IMG/VR virus record: IMGVR_UViG_3300005976_000005
Span: 62,001-126,000 of that record
Origin: a virus
Direction: 5' to 3' (one strand)
Length of the DNA stretch: 64,000 nucleotides
Below the pieces are notes generated by a model. It ran no database searches and was not told where the DNA came from. It saw nothing but the letters and a program-made list of their open reading frames with translations. The translations under genes and the position numbers were made by a program. This document shows, piece by piece, positions 55,919-64,000 of the stretch. Within the stretch, counting starts at the first letter, position 1, and the number at the start of each line of letters is the position of its first letter.

Positions 55919-58900
55919 TTATTCTCCTCTATCGTAGTCCTTTCTACTATATCCAAACAACCCTGTTTCATAATTAGGATATGTGTAGTAGTTTCGACCC
56001 GGATTTGGTGGCGCTGTTATTCCATCGAAAGGCTTTAGATACTTCTTGTTACTATTTATAAAGTCAATATCTTTGTTATAAAGAGCATTGCTCGGTGTAA
56101 ACGGATAATCAGTTGGTGGTATCCATCCAAACTGGTTCTCGTCGTTGGTTTCAACGGTAAAGTTTCCACTAATAGTAGAGTAAGAGTTGCTGAATGTGCT
56201 GTTCATCAAAATCAACCCACAAGCACTAAATTGTTCTGATGTCTCTTTTGTTAGATTAGTTATCACAGAGTCTATTATACTTACATCATAATCTGACTGG
56301 TCAAAAGCAGAGTATGTTGCTGAATTGAAATAGTCTGACCATCCATCACCACTCAAATAAATCGTAGAACCTATGATATTAGAACCGGCACTAGCTACAA
56401 TATAACCAGCAGAATCTACTCCAATAGTAGTTGAGCTTATTCCACTTGTCCATGTTTCAGGAAATCCATATTCTGCCTGCCAATACAGAGGTCCTGTTCC
56501 CCAAGCATTTTCTCCACTATCACCTGTTATATATGAGCAACCAGAATATTCAGCAGAACCAGCAAAGTAATATACACCAGTTGTTTCACCGACGGCGCTA
56601 ACTGTTTCATTAAAATCGTGTTTGTAGGATGCTGAAATTACATTGCTACCACTTTCTCTTTCTATCTTAAACCATATATAATATCCAGGTACCTCATTAA
56701 ATTGGGAAACAACTTCCGAATTATATTCTATTCGATCACCACCCTGAGTATTAAAGTCAAAAATTTCTGTGCCGTCTTGCTCATTCAATACAAGATGAAC
56801 CGATTTGTTTCCACCAGACTCTCCAATGAATATCTGAGTCTCTATTATAAATCCACCACTGAAGCACGTAGACGAAGTATTGTAATTAATTTCGTCAGTA
56901 CCGTATCTAACACATCCAGAAAAAGTAGATGTGTCCACAGCACTAAAACTTCCAGCAGAAACACCACTACTCCAGAAAGGATTTACATTACCACAACCCA
57001 AATCTTCGTAATTATAATCTTCAAAAATGTAAGTATCGTAATCTACCCAAGATGGTTTGTCAGAGCTTGTTCCTGTTACAATAACAGACTCCGTTGTTCC
57101 TGACAACATGTAATTCATCGGGTCTATCTGTATTCTACTATATTCACCCTGATACACTACAAACATATTATAAGTTCTACTAAGAATAATTTTACCACCA
57201 AAACCAGGAGAACTATATCTTTTATTGTATATGATACCGTTTCTCAATGTACATCCACCAGCAGAAAGAACTGAGTTTTCGTCAAAAACGGAAAAGTCTT
57301 CAACGATCCAAACCCAAGGTCCGTAAGCAGAAACATCCCAGTCTCTTATTGTAAAGTTCTTTCTTCTATCTACTGACAAAACATTCCTATTAGAAGTAGA
57401 GCCATAGTCAAGGTTTCTTGATCCTCTTAATCTATAAGTGTCGTTGTAATCTCCACTTGTCTCGACTCTTCCTCTAAATTCTCCCCAATTGAAAGGATCA
57501 GCGGAAGTTCCAACATTACTTCCACACACATCGTATGAAGAATTTATGTCCACAAAGTAAATAGCGGAAGTTGAAAATATACTCAATGTGGCGGTATCTG
57601 TTGAAGACACACTCGAATCATCTAAAGCATATCCTGATAGACCTATTGTAAAAGTTGCTCCACTTGTGTAATACTTTGTTTCAGTATCAGAGTCCCCGGA
57701 AGTACCATCTCCAAAATCCCATTTATATGAACCAGCAGCTAATCCTATAGTACTTGCTAAAAATGTTAAGTTGTCAAAAAATGTAGCACTGGAATTAGTT
57801 ATATCGTTACCGTTTTTGTAAATTGAAATAGTAACAATAAAATCGCCAACTAATATTTCAAAGGTATTCGTTGTAAATGTGTACCATTCATTTCTCGAAG
57901 TTATTGTAGCAAAAACATCAAATGAACCATTAGATGTAAACGAATGAGTCAGAGTATCATTGAAGTTTACAGCGGATGTGTAACCGTCATCAAAATTGTA
58001 AACCGCGGATGTCGCGCTAAATGCTGTAAACGGATCATTGCCACTCAAAACAAAATCTACACTAGAATCAATTGGTGAAGTTGCTGAGCTTGCCGAAATA
58101 GATATTCCTGATAATGATGGAAAGAAAAGAGCACCAATACCGTCTCTTGTTCCATTCCACCAAATACCATCATTATAAGAAGTATCCCCAGTAACAGAAA
58201 TATCTTCAAAACCACCAGATAAATAATTGAAATCATTAGGAGTCACTGCGCTAATATCTGCGCTAAGTGCTGCTGGTTGTGAGAAATTGAATTGACAATT
58301 AGTAACAGCAGACGATCCAATTTCGTAATATTCGCCAGCTGTGAATTCTGATGAATCAGTAATACAATTATCTATTGATACTGTTGTTTCACTATATCCA
58401 AAAAATGTCGTTGGTCCTATTATAATACTGTTGACAATATTTACAGCAGAAGATGAGAAAAAAATAAAACTACCCGGAGAACCTGACTTTTTAGAAAATG
58501 TACAGTTTATGATATTAATATTAGCGCAGTTTGATATATTAATGCTAATACCCATACCCTCATCAGCATTTTCTTTTCCAAGAAAATAGCAGTTATCATA
58601 TGTAAGATTTTGAGTAAAATCATATGCTCCTTCTCCACCCAATATATCACAAGGACTACCACTCGATTCGAACATTCCATTTTGAACCTTGAACGAATCG
58701 ATTCCTGAAAGATTAAAACCAAATGTGAAGTTATCATTATAAATCTTAAATGGCTCTGTTCCCCAGTTAGTTATAGTTATTGAATTTCCTTTTACATAAT
58801 ACAAGTTGTCAAAATTTATATTAACATTTCTATATCCTGAAAGATAGTATGTTTCAGTAGACGGAACACCATTCCCACCACTAAGCACGTTGGTAAATTC

Positions 58901-58981
58901 ATCCCAGTTTAGTGGATCAGACTCAGTACCAGCATTACCTGTATCAACGTAATCTTCATTTATGTTTACAAAAATGGCCAT
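55919..58981 (-). CDS. large modular tail protein, beta-helix and PKD modules
   Basis: 1020 residues. Begins FVNINEDYVDTGNAGTESDP (beta-helix opener), later FVDINSSYDVCGSNVGTSAD, with WNGTRDGIGALFF and GLFGYSRKDYDRGE as GLWG-type modules. Two PKD-like domains carry NFDDGYTSAVNFNDTLTHSF and YKWDFGDGTSGDSDTETKYY. Concanavalin/laminin-G-like strands occur near residue 650-800 (SGGFIIETQIFIGESGGN). It is the largest member of the four-gene series and lies next to the gp6-like protein. Confidence 0.6.
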   Translation of the reverse strand: MAIFVNINEDYVDTGNAGTESDPLNWDEFTNVLSGGNGVPSTETYYLSGYRNVNINFDNLYYVKGNSITITNWGTEPFKIYNDNFTFGFNLSGIDSFKVQNGMFESSGSPCDILGGEGAYDFTQNLTYDNCYFLGKENADEGMGISINISNCANINIINCTFSKKSGSPGSFIFFSSSAVNIVNSIIIGPTTFFGYSETTVSIDNCITDSSEFTAGEYYEIGSSAVTNCQFNFSQPAALSADISAVTPNDFNYLSGGFEDISVTGDTSYNDGIWWNGTRDGIGALFFPSLSGISISASSATSPIDSSVDFVLSGNDPFTAFSATSAVYNFDDGYTSAVNFNDTLTHSFTSNGSFDVFATITSRNEWYTFTTNTFEILVGDFIVTISIYKNGNDITNSSATFFDNLTFLASTIGLAAGSYKWDFGDGTSGDSDTETKYYTSGATFTIGLSGYALDDSSVSSTDTATLSIFSTSAIYFVDINSSYDVCGSNVGTSADPFNWGEFRGRVETSGDYNDTYRLRGSRNLDYGSTSNRNVLSVDRRKNFTIRDWDVSAYGPWVWIVEDFSVFDENSVLSAGGCTLRNGIIYNKRYSSPGFGGKIILSRTYNMFVVYQGEYSRIQIDPMNYMLSGTTESVIVTGTSSDKPSWVDYDTYIFEDYNYEDLGCGNVNPFWSSGVSAGSFSAVDTSTFSGCVRYGTDEINYNTSSTCFSGGFIIETQIFIGESGGNKSVHLVLNEQDGTEIFDFNTQGGDRIEYNSEVVSQFNEVPGYYIWFKIERESGSNVISASYKHDFNETVSAVGETTGVYYFAGSAEYSGCSYITGDSGENAWGTGPLYWQAEYGFPETWTSGISSTTIGVDSAGYIVASAGSNIIGSTIYLSGDGWSDYFNSATYSAFDQSDYDVSIIDSVITNLTKETSEQFSACGLILMNSTFSNSYSTISGNFTVETNDENQFGWIPPTDYPFTPSNALYNKDIDFINSNKKYLKPFDGITAPPNPGRNYYTYPNYETGLFGYSRKDYDRGE

Positions 58982-58984
58982 TTA

Positions 58985-61717
58985 TTACCTCTTATATTGA
59001 TAAGTCAAGTCTATATTCACCTTTACAATTTCGTTTCCAAGTGAATATCCACCTTTTATTGGTACTCCTTCGGAATCAACAGCAACGTCATCTGCTATAT
59101 TTCCCTGAGTATCTATCAAATTGTATCTTATTATTCTCAGGTAATCCTTTCTTATATCACTAATCAACTTCATAAAATTATCACTATCTACCCAAGAACT
59201 ATACACAGATTCTGTCTTCAAATCCACATAAAGCCCCTTAGCAAATTCTTCCAAGAAGGTCCTCTCGGTTATTCCTCTGCTCCACTCAAGACTGTAAGAC
59301 TGAACCTGTTTTGTGTTTTCATCTATTGTATAGCTAACATTTCTTTCACTTGCTCCAATAGTATCACTAAATGTAGCATTAGTAACATAGTTGTTCAATC
59401 TCGTATTGATATTATCATAAAGATCATTCTTTTGAGTAGTGCTAAATCCAGCAGTTTCAATAGATGAATGTGCTGAGAAGTTATAAAAATTTCCACCAGC
59501 AGGGTTCGTTGGATAACTTGGAGCAAATCTCACATCAGCATAAAGGACTGATGGGAACTGCTCTATAATTTCAACAACATTAGAAATATATATTTCCTCA
59601 TTGAAATCAGCATTGTTGTTGAACCACTCGTAAACAGCATCCTCTATTTTTACTTTTTCACTTTGTCTATCATACAAGTTCTTTATGTAAACATTTCCAA
59701 CCAAATCTATAGTCTGTATTATAGGACTTATGTAAATGTTTCTTATTGTTACCTGACTTCTAGCATCAAGATCGTCAACAACATCTATTATTTTACTACT
59801 AAGTTCTCTATTTGTTGTTACAAGAAATGCTGCAGCTGAGGAAATACCAATATCAGCAGCAGCGTCATCTGACTGGCCTGTCAATCCTTCTATTGAATAT
59901 ATGTAAGCAGGAGTATCAGGACTATGTGCTATTGTGAATTTATTGGTGTCAGAGTTGAATGATACTGTTACACTATCATCAACCTTCTGTCCAAAGTTAG
60001 CATTTTGAACATTATTGGTTCCTCTATTATCTACAAGATTTCTAAGCTCTGACTGAAGTCTTGAAGCAATTTCATCCATCGCGTTTGAGAATACGGTCTC
60101 TTCGCTTAGATTATCAACATCAATAGTCACGTCAGTAGTTCCACTCAATAACTTATTATTAGCAGCAACGTCTGTTGTATAATTCACGGAAAAAACCATA
60201 CTATCTCCATATGTATTGGAGAAGTAAACCCCGTCTTTACTTGTATCTACCTGATCTCCTCTCAACTTCCATACAAACGTTGATGTTTGGTAGTTCTTCA
60301 ATTGTTGAACAAGATTGCTACTATCCTCCGATCCCTTAATGTAAACATTGAAGTAGTTTCTTTGGTTCAATTCATCATCATCGTAGTTGAAATCAAGAAC
60401 TGATGTGTCCAGTCCCGTTGACTTATCCTTTACATAATATGGAGAAACTTCTGTCTGATAAAGAGGTCCAACTACACTAAAGAAAACAATGTTGAACATT
60501 CTTAGAAGTGCGTCGGTTCCTCTCTCATTCAATTCCTCCTGCTCTCCCCACGCTATTGCGTTCTTGATATCTATTGGACTTGTTAACGATTTCAAGTAGC
60601 TTACATAGTCTCTTCTGGAAACAAGTCTATCAAGAGAGTAATAAATGTTTGGGGCATTGACACGAATGGAATCAATACTCTCCATATCTGCTCCACCAGT
60701 AATATTACTTTCAAAGTAGAATTCTATTCTGTCAGTGACATCATTTCCATTGCTATCAAAAACTCTTCCAGAAAATTGTATTTTCTTATCCTTGGCACCA
60801 ACCTGGTTGGCTTTTGATCCCTTGGTAGCAAGATATTGGATGTAAACATTGTCATTAGAAGTGCCAGCACCCTGACCATATGTTGATGCTCCAACTTGAG
60901 CAAATCTTCCATCACCGAAAAGTACTTCAACACCTTCAGTAATAGCAGTTCTTACAACACATACCTTAGTAACCTCACCGGCATTGGCAGCGTCTATTAC
61001 TTCCCAGTCTATAAGAGACCTTCTGTTTATATTATATTCAGTTTCATCACTCTTTACATTTCCAACCCAAACCTTTGTTGTTGGAAAATCATAGTCTTCC
61101 TCACCATATCTATTACTGAATTCGGAATCATCTATTCTGTATAATTGAAAAGTTGAACCAATCTGTGGGTTTGTGTTTCCTTCAATAACCTTTTCCTTTA
61201 TTTCACCTTGAACAACTTCAATGCTATTGTTCTGATAGTCCTTTAGTATGAAGTTTGTTTCTGCGTTCTGAGATGTAAGTATAGTGCTATAATCAGCATA
61301 GTTCAATGTCAATGTTCTCTTCAAGACAAATTTCAATCCATTGTAAGAGAATACTGATTGAACAGGAATTTGTATAGTTGATTGATTGTTCAATCCAAGT
61401 CCAGTCCAATCACCTTTCAACTTTATCTTGATTTTAGCTTCTGCTGGAATAGGTCTTTGTGTCACATATCCTAAACCTCTAGCCAAGAGAATAACAGAAC
61501 TACGAAGTCTTGCGGTGTCAAAGAATGACTCTTCTGCGCGGCGTTCTAACATATAGGTAACTAAATCTGCTGTTCCGGCAAATATCTCTGCCATTGTTTG
61601 TGCTATTGCCGATTCTCTAAAGTTTGCGAATCGCTCATCAGAGTTAAACTTATCGTTTATCTGATTAAGAATTTCGTCATATGTAAGTCCAGAATATTTC
61701 AAAAAATTGTTGGCCAT
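58985..61717 (-). CDS. baseplate wedge protein (gp6/J-like)
   Basis: 910 residues. The N-terminus (YSGLTYDEILNQINDKFNSD, NFRESAIAQTMAEIFAGTAD) and LRSSVILLARGLGYVTQRPI are typical of T4 gp6 and Baseplate_J proteins; the C-part has IRNIYISPIIQTIDLVGNVY and VKIEDAVYEWFNNNADFNEE. In contractile tails this dimeric wedge protein forms the inner ring of the baseplate. It lies directly between the gp25-like and surface-protein genes, as in other myoviruses. Confidence 0.85.
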   Translation of the reverse strand: MANNFLKYSGLTYDEILNQINDKFNSDERFANFRESAIAQTMAEIFAGTADLVTYMLERRAEESFFDTARLRSSVILLARGLGYVTQRPIPAEAKIKIKLKGDWTGLGLNNQSTIQIPVQSVFSYNGLKFVLKRTLTLNYADYSTILTSQNAETNFILKDYQNNSIEVVQGEIKEKVIEGNTNPQIGSTFQLYRIDDSEFSNRYGEEDYDFPTTKVWVGNVKSDETEYNINRRSLIDWEVIDAANAGEVTKVCVVRTAITEGVEVLFGDGRFAQVGASTYGQGAGTSNDNVYIQYLATKGSKANQVGAKDKKIQFSGRVFDSNGNDVTDRIEFYFESNITGGADMESIDSIRVNAPNIYYSLDRLVSRRDYVSYLKSLTSPIDIKNAIAWGEQEELNERGTDALLRMFNIVFFSVVGPLYQTEVSPYYVKDKSTGLDTSVLDFNYDDDELNQRNYFNVYIKGSEDSSNLVQQLKNYQTSTFVWKLRGDQVDTSKDGVYFSNTYGDSMVFSVNYTTDVAANNKLLSGTTDVTIDVDNLSEETVFSNAMDEIASRLQSELRNLVDNRGTNNVQNANFGQKVDDSVTVSFNSDTNKFTIAHSPDTPAYIYSIEGLTGQSDDAAADIGISSAAAFLVTTNRELSSKIIDVVDDLDARSQVTIRNIYISPIIQTIDLVGNVYIKNLYDRQSEKVKIEDAVYEWFNNNADFNEEIYISNVVEIIEQFPSVLYADVRFAPSYPTNPAGGNFYNFSAHSSIETAGFSTTQKNDLYDNINTRLNNYVTNATFSDTIGASERNVSYTIDENTKQVQSYSLEWSRGITERTFLEEFAKGLYVDLKTESVYSSWVDSDNFMKLISDIRKDYLRIIRYNLIDTQGNIADDVAVDSEGVPIKGGYSLGNEIVKVNIDLTYQYKR

Positions 61718-61729
61718 TCAAACACCCCT

Positions 61730-62125
61730 TTATGCGTTACTAAATATCTTCTTTTTGAAGGTACTTTGTATATTAGTTCTTCTTATGATGTAAGGAATTA
61801 TCAAAATTACAAAATTCCTATCAACATCAGCGATGACTCTCATTTCACTTTCAAGAACCGTAATTCTATCTTCCCATATTCTCAGTACCTCAGCAATCTC
61901 ATCCAGAATAGATTCTGCTTCTTCCTGTGAAAAAAGATTGAATATTCTATACTGTAGTCCATATCCAAAAGAAGGATTGAACAATCTTTCACCAGGAAGT
62001 GTTCCAAGTATTAATTCAATACTTTGGTTTATAACATCAACATCCCAGATTTCACCAACGTCAATAGGGTTCTTGTCAATGTCGTATGCCCATCTTTCTG
62101 ATATGTTTCTTATTGTCTTAGCCAT
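61730..62125 (-). CDS. baseplate wedge protein (gp25-like, GPW family)
   Basis: 131 residues. NQSIELILGTLPGERLFNPS then FGYGLQYRIFNLFS, a strongly conserved GPW/gp25 pattern with the G-E-R...P core, and the usual size. It initiates the contractile sheath by giving the first strand for its mesh. A near match to the late box (TAATAAATA) lies about 20 bases upstream of its start. Next to the gp6-like gene. Confidence 0.9.
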   Translation of the reverse strand: MAKTIRNISERWAYDIDKNPIDVGEIWDVDVINQSIELILGTLPGERLFNPSFGYGLQYRIFNLFSQEEAESILDEIAEVLRIWEDRITVLESEMRVIADVDRNFVILIIPYIIRRTNIQSTFKKKIFSNA

Positions 62126-62149
62126 AATATCGTTCCTTATCTGTATTTA

Positions 62150-64000
62150 TTATAAATCAAATACACCTTGGTTGTTTTTTAGTCTTTCCAAAACATTCGA
62201 CGGGTCTATACTGTTTACTTCTGCAGTTATCGATGTTTTAATACCATTTGCATAGACTGAAAATGCGTTCTCAATAGATGAAGTTATTTGATTTTGAATT
62301 CCATAATCCGGGTCAGTGATATTGACATCTAACTGTGGTAAAGGTGTCGATTCTTTTAATAGATTATAAGATGCTTCGTTAGCGGCGAAAGCAGCCGCAG
62401 TCGATGGATTGTTTGCGTTTGTTTCATTTGATACTTTTATTGTTGCCAACAAAGAACTTGCGGCCGTAAGAGCCGCACTATTTGATGTCTTTTTTGACTC
62501 AGCAACAATCTTAACAGCATTCTGAACCAATAAAACCAAAGCCGATATACTCTCATAAGAACTTTCAACATCATCATATGAAAATACACTTTCGTCATTT
62601 GGAAAATATATTGGTTGAATAGCACCATTGACTAATTTACTTGAAGCAATTTCAATAATAGACTGAATTCCAACAATTCCCAAATTATCAGCCAAACCAT
62701 CAACAGAATTTACCATGTTTGTTATAGATGTATTTATATTAGGAATGGTATTTATGTATATTGGTAAAATTTCTTCTAGGTAAATAGAATACCCATAAGG
62801 TTGAATTGCTGTTAATGAAGTTCCCCAAACAACTATTCTTTGAGTCCTTGTCATTAGCTTAGTAGCATTCTCTATTGCTATTCCTATATTTGAAATTAAG
62901 TAATCAGCAACAGGATTAATCAAGCTTTCAAGAGTTCTCATAAGTTCAACAACATAATTAACTATCTCTAATTCTGATAGGTTAGAATCATTTGTTAACT
63001 TCATATATATAAAGTTAGATTCTTCATTGATAGACTGTTTTACTTCAGTTATTAAATTATCCAAAATATTTGTTGTGGAACCTTCAATTTTACCAATGGG
63101 AACATTAACATCTATAGTTGTTTCAGAACCTTTTGACAAATCACTATAAGTTATACTTGGGAAACCTGGATTAACTTTTACTGAATATGGTTGCTTCATA
63201 TCTGGTATTCCTAAAACACCAGGAACAACTATCATATCCAAGTTAACATAATAATCTGTTCCGAACGAAGCAACCCCTTCCGTATATCCCAAAGCGGGTG
63301 GTAATAGTGGAACAGGCGATGCCAACATAGTACCTGCGTAAACAGCACCAACACCAACATCCGCTTGGCTGGAGTAAACTTCATTTAAATTAATGAAGTC
63401 AACTATAGCAGAACCCAATACGTCCCAAAATATCTTTTGGTTAATATTTCCCTGGTTTATTAGGTTGTCAAACTTATTAAGAACTTTATCAATAGTATTA
63501 TCAATTTCATCATACGCAGAACCAAACCCAAATACTAAATCAATATCAAAATAAAACTTGTCGTCGAGATAATGGCTTTTTGCGGTCATAAAAGGAACAC
63601 TTAACCAAAGAAGAATAGTTCTTAAAAATTTCTCCATTCCTTCTTTTCTATCAGTAACGTATCCAGTTTCTGTTGGTCTAAGAATCATTGGCATCATATA
63701 AAGTGGAAAAAAATCCAAGTCTTTAGGATCAATCAAACCAACGGTTGGTGCGTTCTGTAAAGACCATCCTATTTCAACACCTTGAGCATAGCCGTTCTGA
63801 TTCAAATTAATATAGCAGTAATTATTGATGTATTCTTGTATACCATACACAACCGAGAAATGAGAGACAATACCATTTACTCTAGCAGATACAGAAGAAT
63901 TATCAGAAGCAGAAAAAACGTTATAAACATCTGAATCCGGTGTGTCATACTTTCTAAAATATTCTTCTACTCTATTTCTAACTATTGACGAAAGTTTTTC
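62150..64000 (-). CDS. large baseplate-region structural protein, 5' end off window
   Basis: Open to the right edge, at least 616 residues; no true start is inside the window (the GTG at 63850 is internal, because the frame continues upstream with EKLSSIVRNRVEEYFRKYDT). N-part: YINNYCYINLNQNGYAQGVE, LYMMPMILRPTETGYVTDRK. C-part is Ala/Asn-rich helical. No family recognised. Position before gp25 suggests a baseplate hub or wedge component. Confidence 0.55.
   Translation of the reverse strand, partial: EKLSSIVRNRVEEYFRKYDTPDSDVYNVFSASDNSSVSARVNGIVSHFSVVYGIQEYINNYCYINLNQNGYAQGVEIGWSLQNAPTVGLIDPKDLDFFPLYMMPMILRPTETGYVTDRKEGMEKFLRTILLWLSVPFMTAKSHYLDDKFYFDIDLVFGFGSAYDEIDNTIDKVLNKFDNLINQGNINQKIFWDVLGSAIVDFINLNEVYSSQADVGVGAVYAGTMLASPVPLLPPALGYTEGVASFGTDYYVNLDMIVVPGVLGIPDMKQPYSVKVNPGFPSITYSDLSKGSETTIDVNVPIGKIEGSTTNILDNLITEVKQSINEESNFIYMKLTNDSNLSELEIVNYVVELMRTLESLINPVADYLISNIGIAIENATKLMTRTQRIVVWGTSLTAIQPYGYSIYLEEILPIYINTIPNINTSITNMVNSVDGLADNLGIVGIQSIIEIASSKLVNGAIQPIYFPNDESVFSYDDVESSYESISALVLLVQNAVKIVAESKKTSNSAALTAASSLLATIKVSNETNANNPSTAAAFAANEASYNLLKESTPLPQLDVNITDPDYGIQNQITSSIENAFSVYANGIKTSITAEVNSIDPSNVLERLKNNQGVFDL

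Noticed and set aside
1-64000. tRNA genes
   Set aside because: No other T-arm or acceptor pairing was found by eye besides the tmRNA. A covariance search is needed to exclude odd ones.
1-64000. CRISPR arrays
   Set aside because: No regularly spaced short repeats; the repeats seen are coding repeats or the 91- and 95-bp pairs.
1-64000. Alternative genetic code (stop reassignment, known in some huge phages)
   Set aside because: TAA, TAG and TGA all end clear genes with packed neighbours, and no gene needs an internal stop to be read through.

Overview
The window is a dense, AT-rich piece of a large tailed-phage (myovirus) genome. Almost every gene lies on the minus strand; the only clear plus-strand coding trace is a truncated homing-endonuclease relic at 18647. 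Phage markers are a T4-type RegA translational repressor (44930), a gp19-like tube protein (45579), gp6/J-like and gp25-like baseplate wedge proteins (58985, 61730), homing endonucleases and a phage-encoded tmRNA (23416-23780). Strong AGGAG ribosome sites, sigma70-like promoters (TTGACA, exactly 17 bp, TATATT) and a lipobox lipoprotein suggest a proteobacterial or firmicute host rather than a Bacteroidetes host. The standard code fits: TAA, TAG and TGA are all used as stops.

Layout, left to right. 0-12 kb is an accessory or early region of short genes with strong promoters. It holds an RNA-repair pair (RlaP-like nucleotidyltransferase and RNA ligase), an ArdC-like protein with a zincin domain, a SWIM protein, a lipoprotein, and an NAD/ADP-ribose group (NADAR, Nudix, a broken NMN adenylyltransferase, nicotinamidase). 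It ends with a full NAD-dependent DNA ligase. 12-24 kb is a run of mostly unrelated proteins, many of which start with the same 9-14 residue leader (M-x-aromatic-x-x-aromatic-[LIF]-x-E). This leader resembles the T4 capsid-targeting sequence that is cleaved after [IL]-x-E. Carriers include a putative ADP-ribosyltransferase, a cupin, a GP88-like Cys-rich protein and a HAD nucleotidase. The tmRNA sits at the end of this run. 24-36.5 kb is a glycan cluster: about ten glycosyltransferases (GT2, GT4-like, GT10, GT11, GT61), a Gfo/Idh/MocA oxidoreductase, a radical SAM/SPASM enzyme and two nucleotidyl- or ParB-like proteins. 36.5-45 kb carries a metallophosphoesterase and a second set of leader-bearing proteins: a P-loop kinase, a frameshifted ligase-like gene, a fused NMNAT-like/nucleotidyltransferase and a long acidic AT-hook protein. 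A four-zinc-ribbon homing endonuclease is inserted among them, and regA follows. 45-64 kb is the tail/baseplate module, with large modular fibre or beta-helix proteins.

The most interesting signal is the shared leader. I read it as evidence that this phage packages a large cohort of enzymes and DNA-binding proteins in its head for injection, with two loci of cargo genes. Several cargo genes are broken: by IS200/IS605 (TnpB) relics, by a homing endonuclease, or by one-base slips at 11-nt homopolymers. Some leader genes also have T4-late-like TATAAATA boxes, while most genes of the left region use the TTGACA/TATATT promoter. Function calls rest on motifs read by eye; no database search was run.
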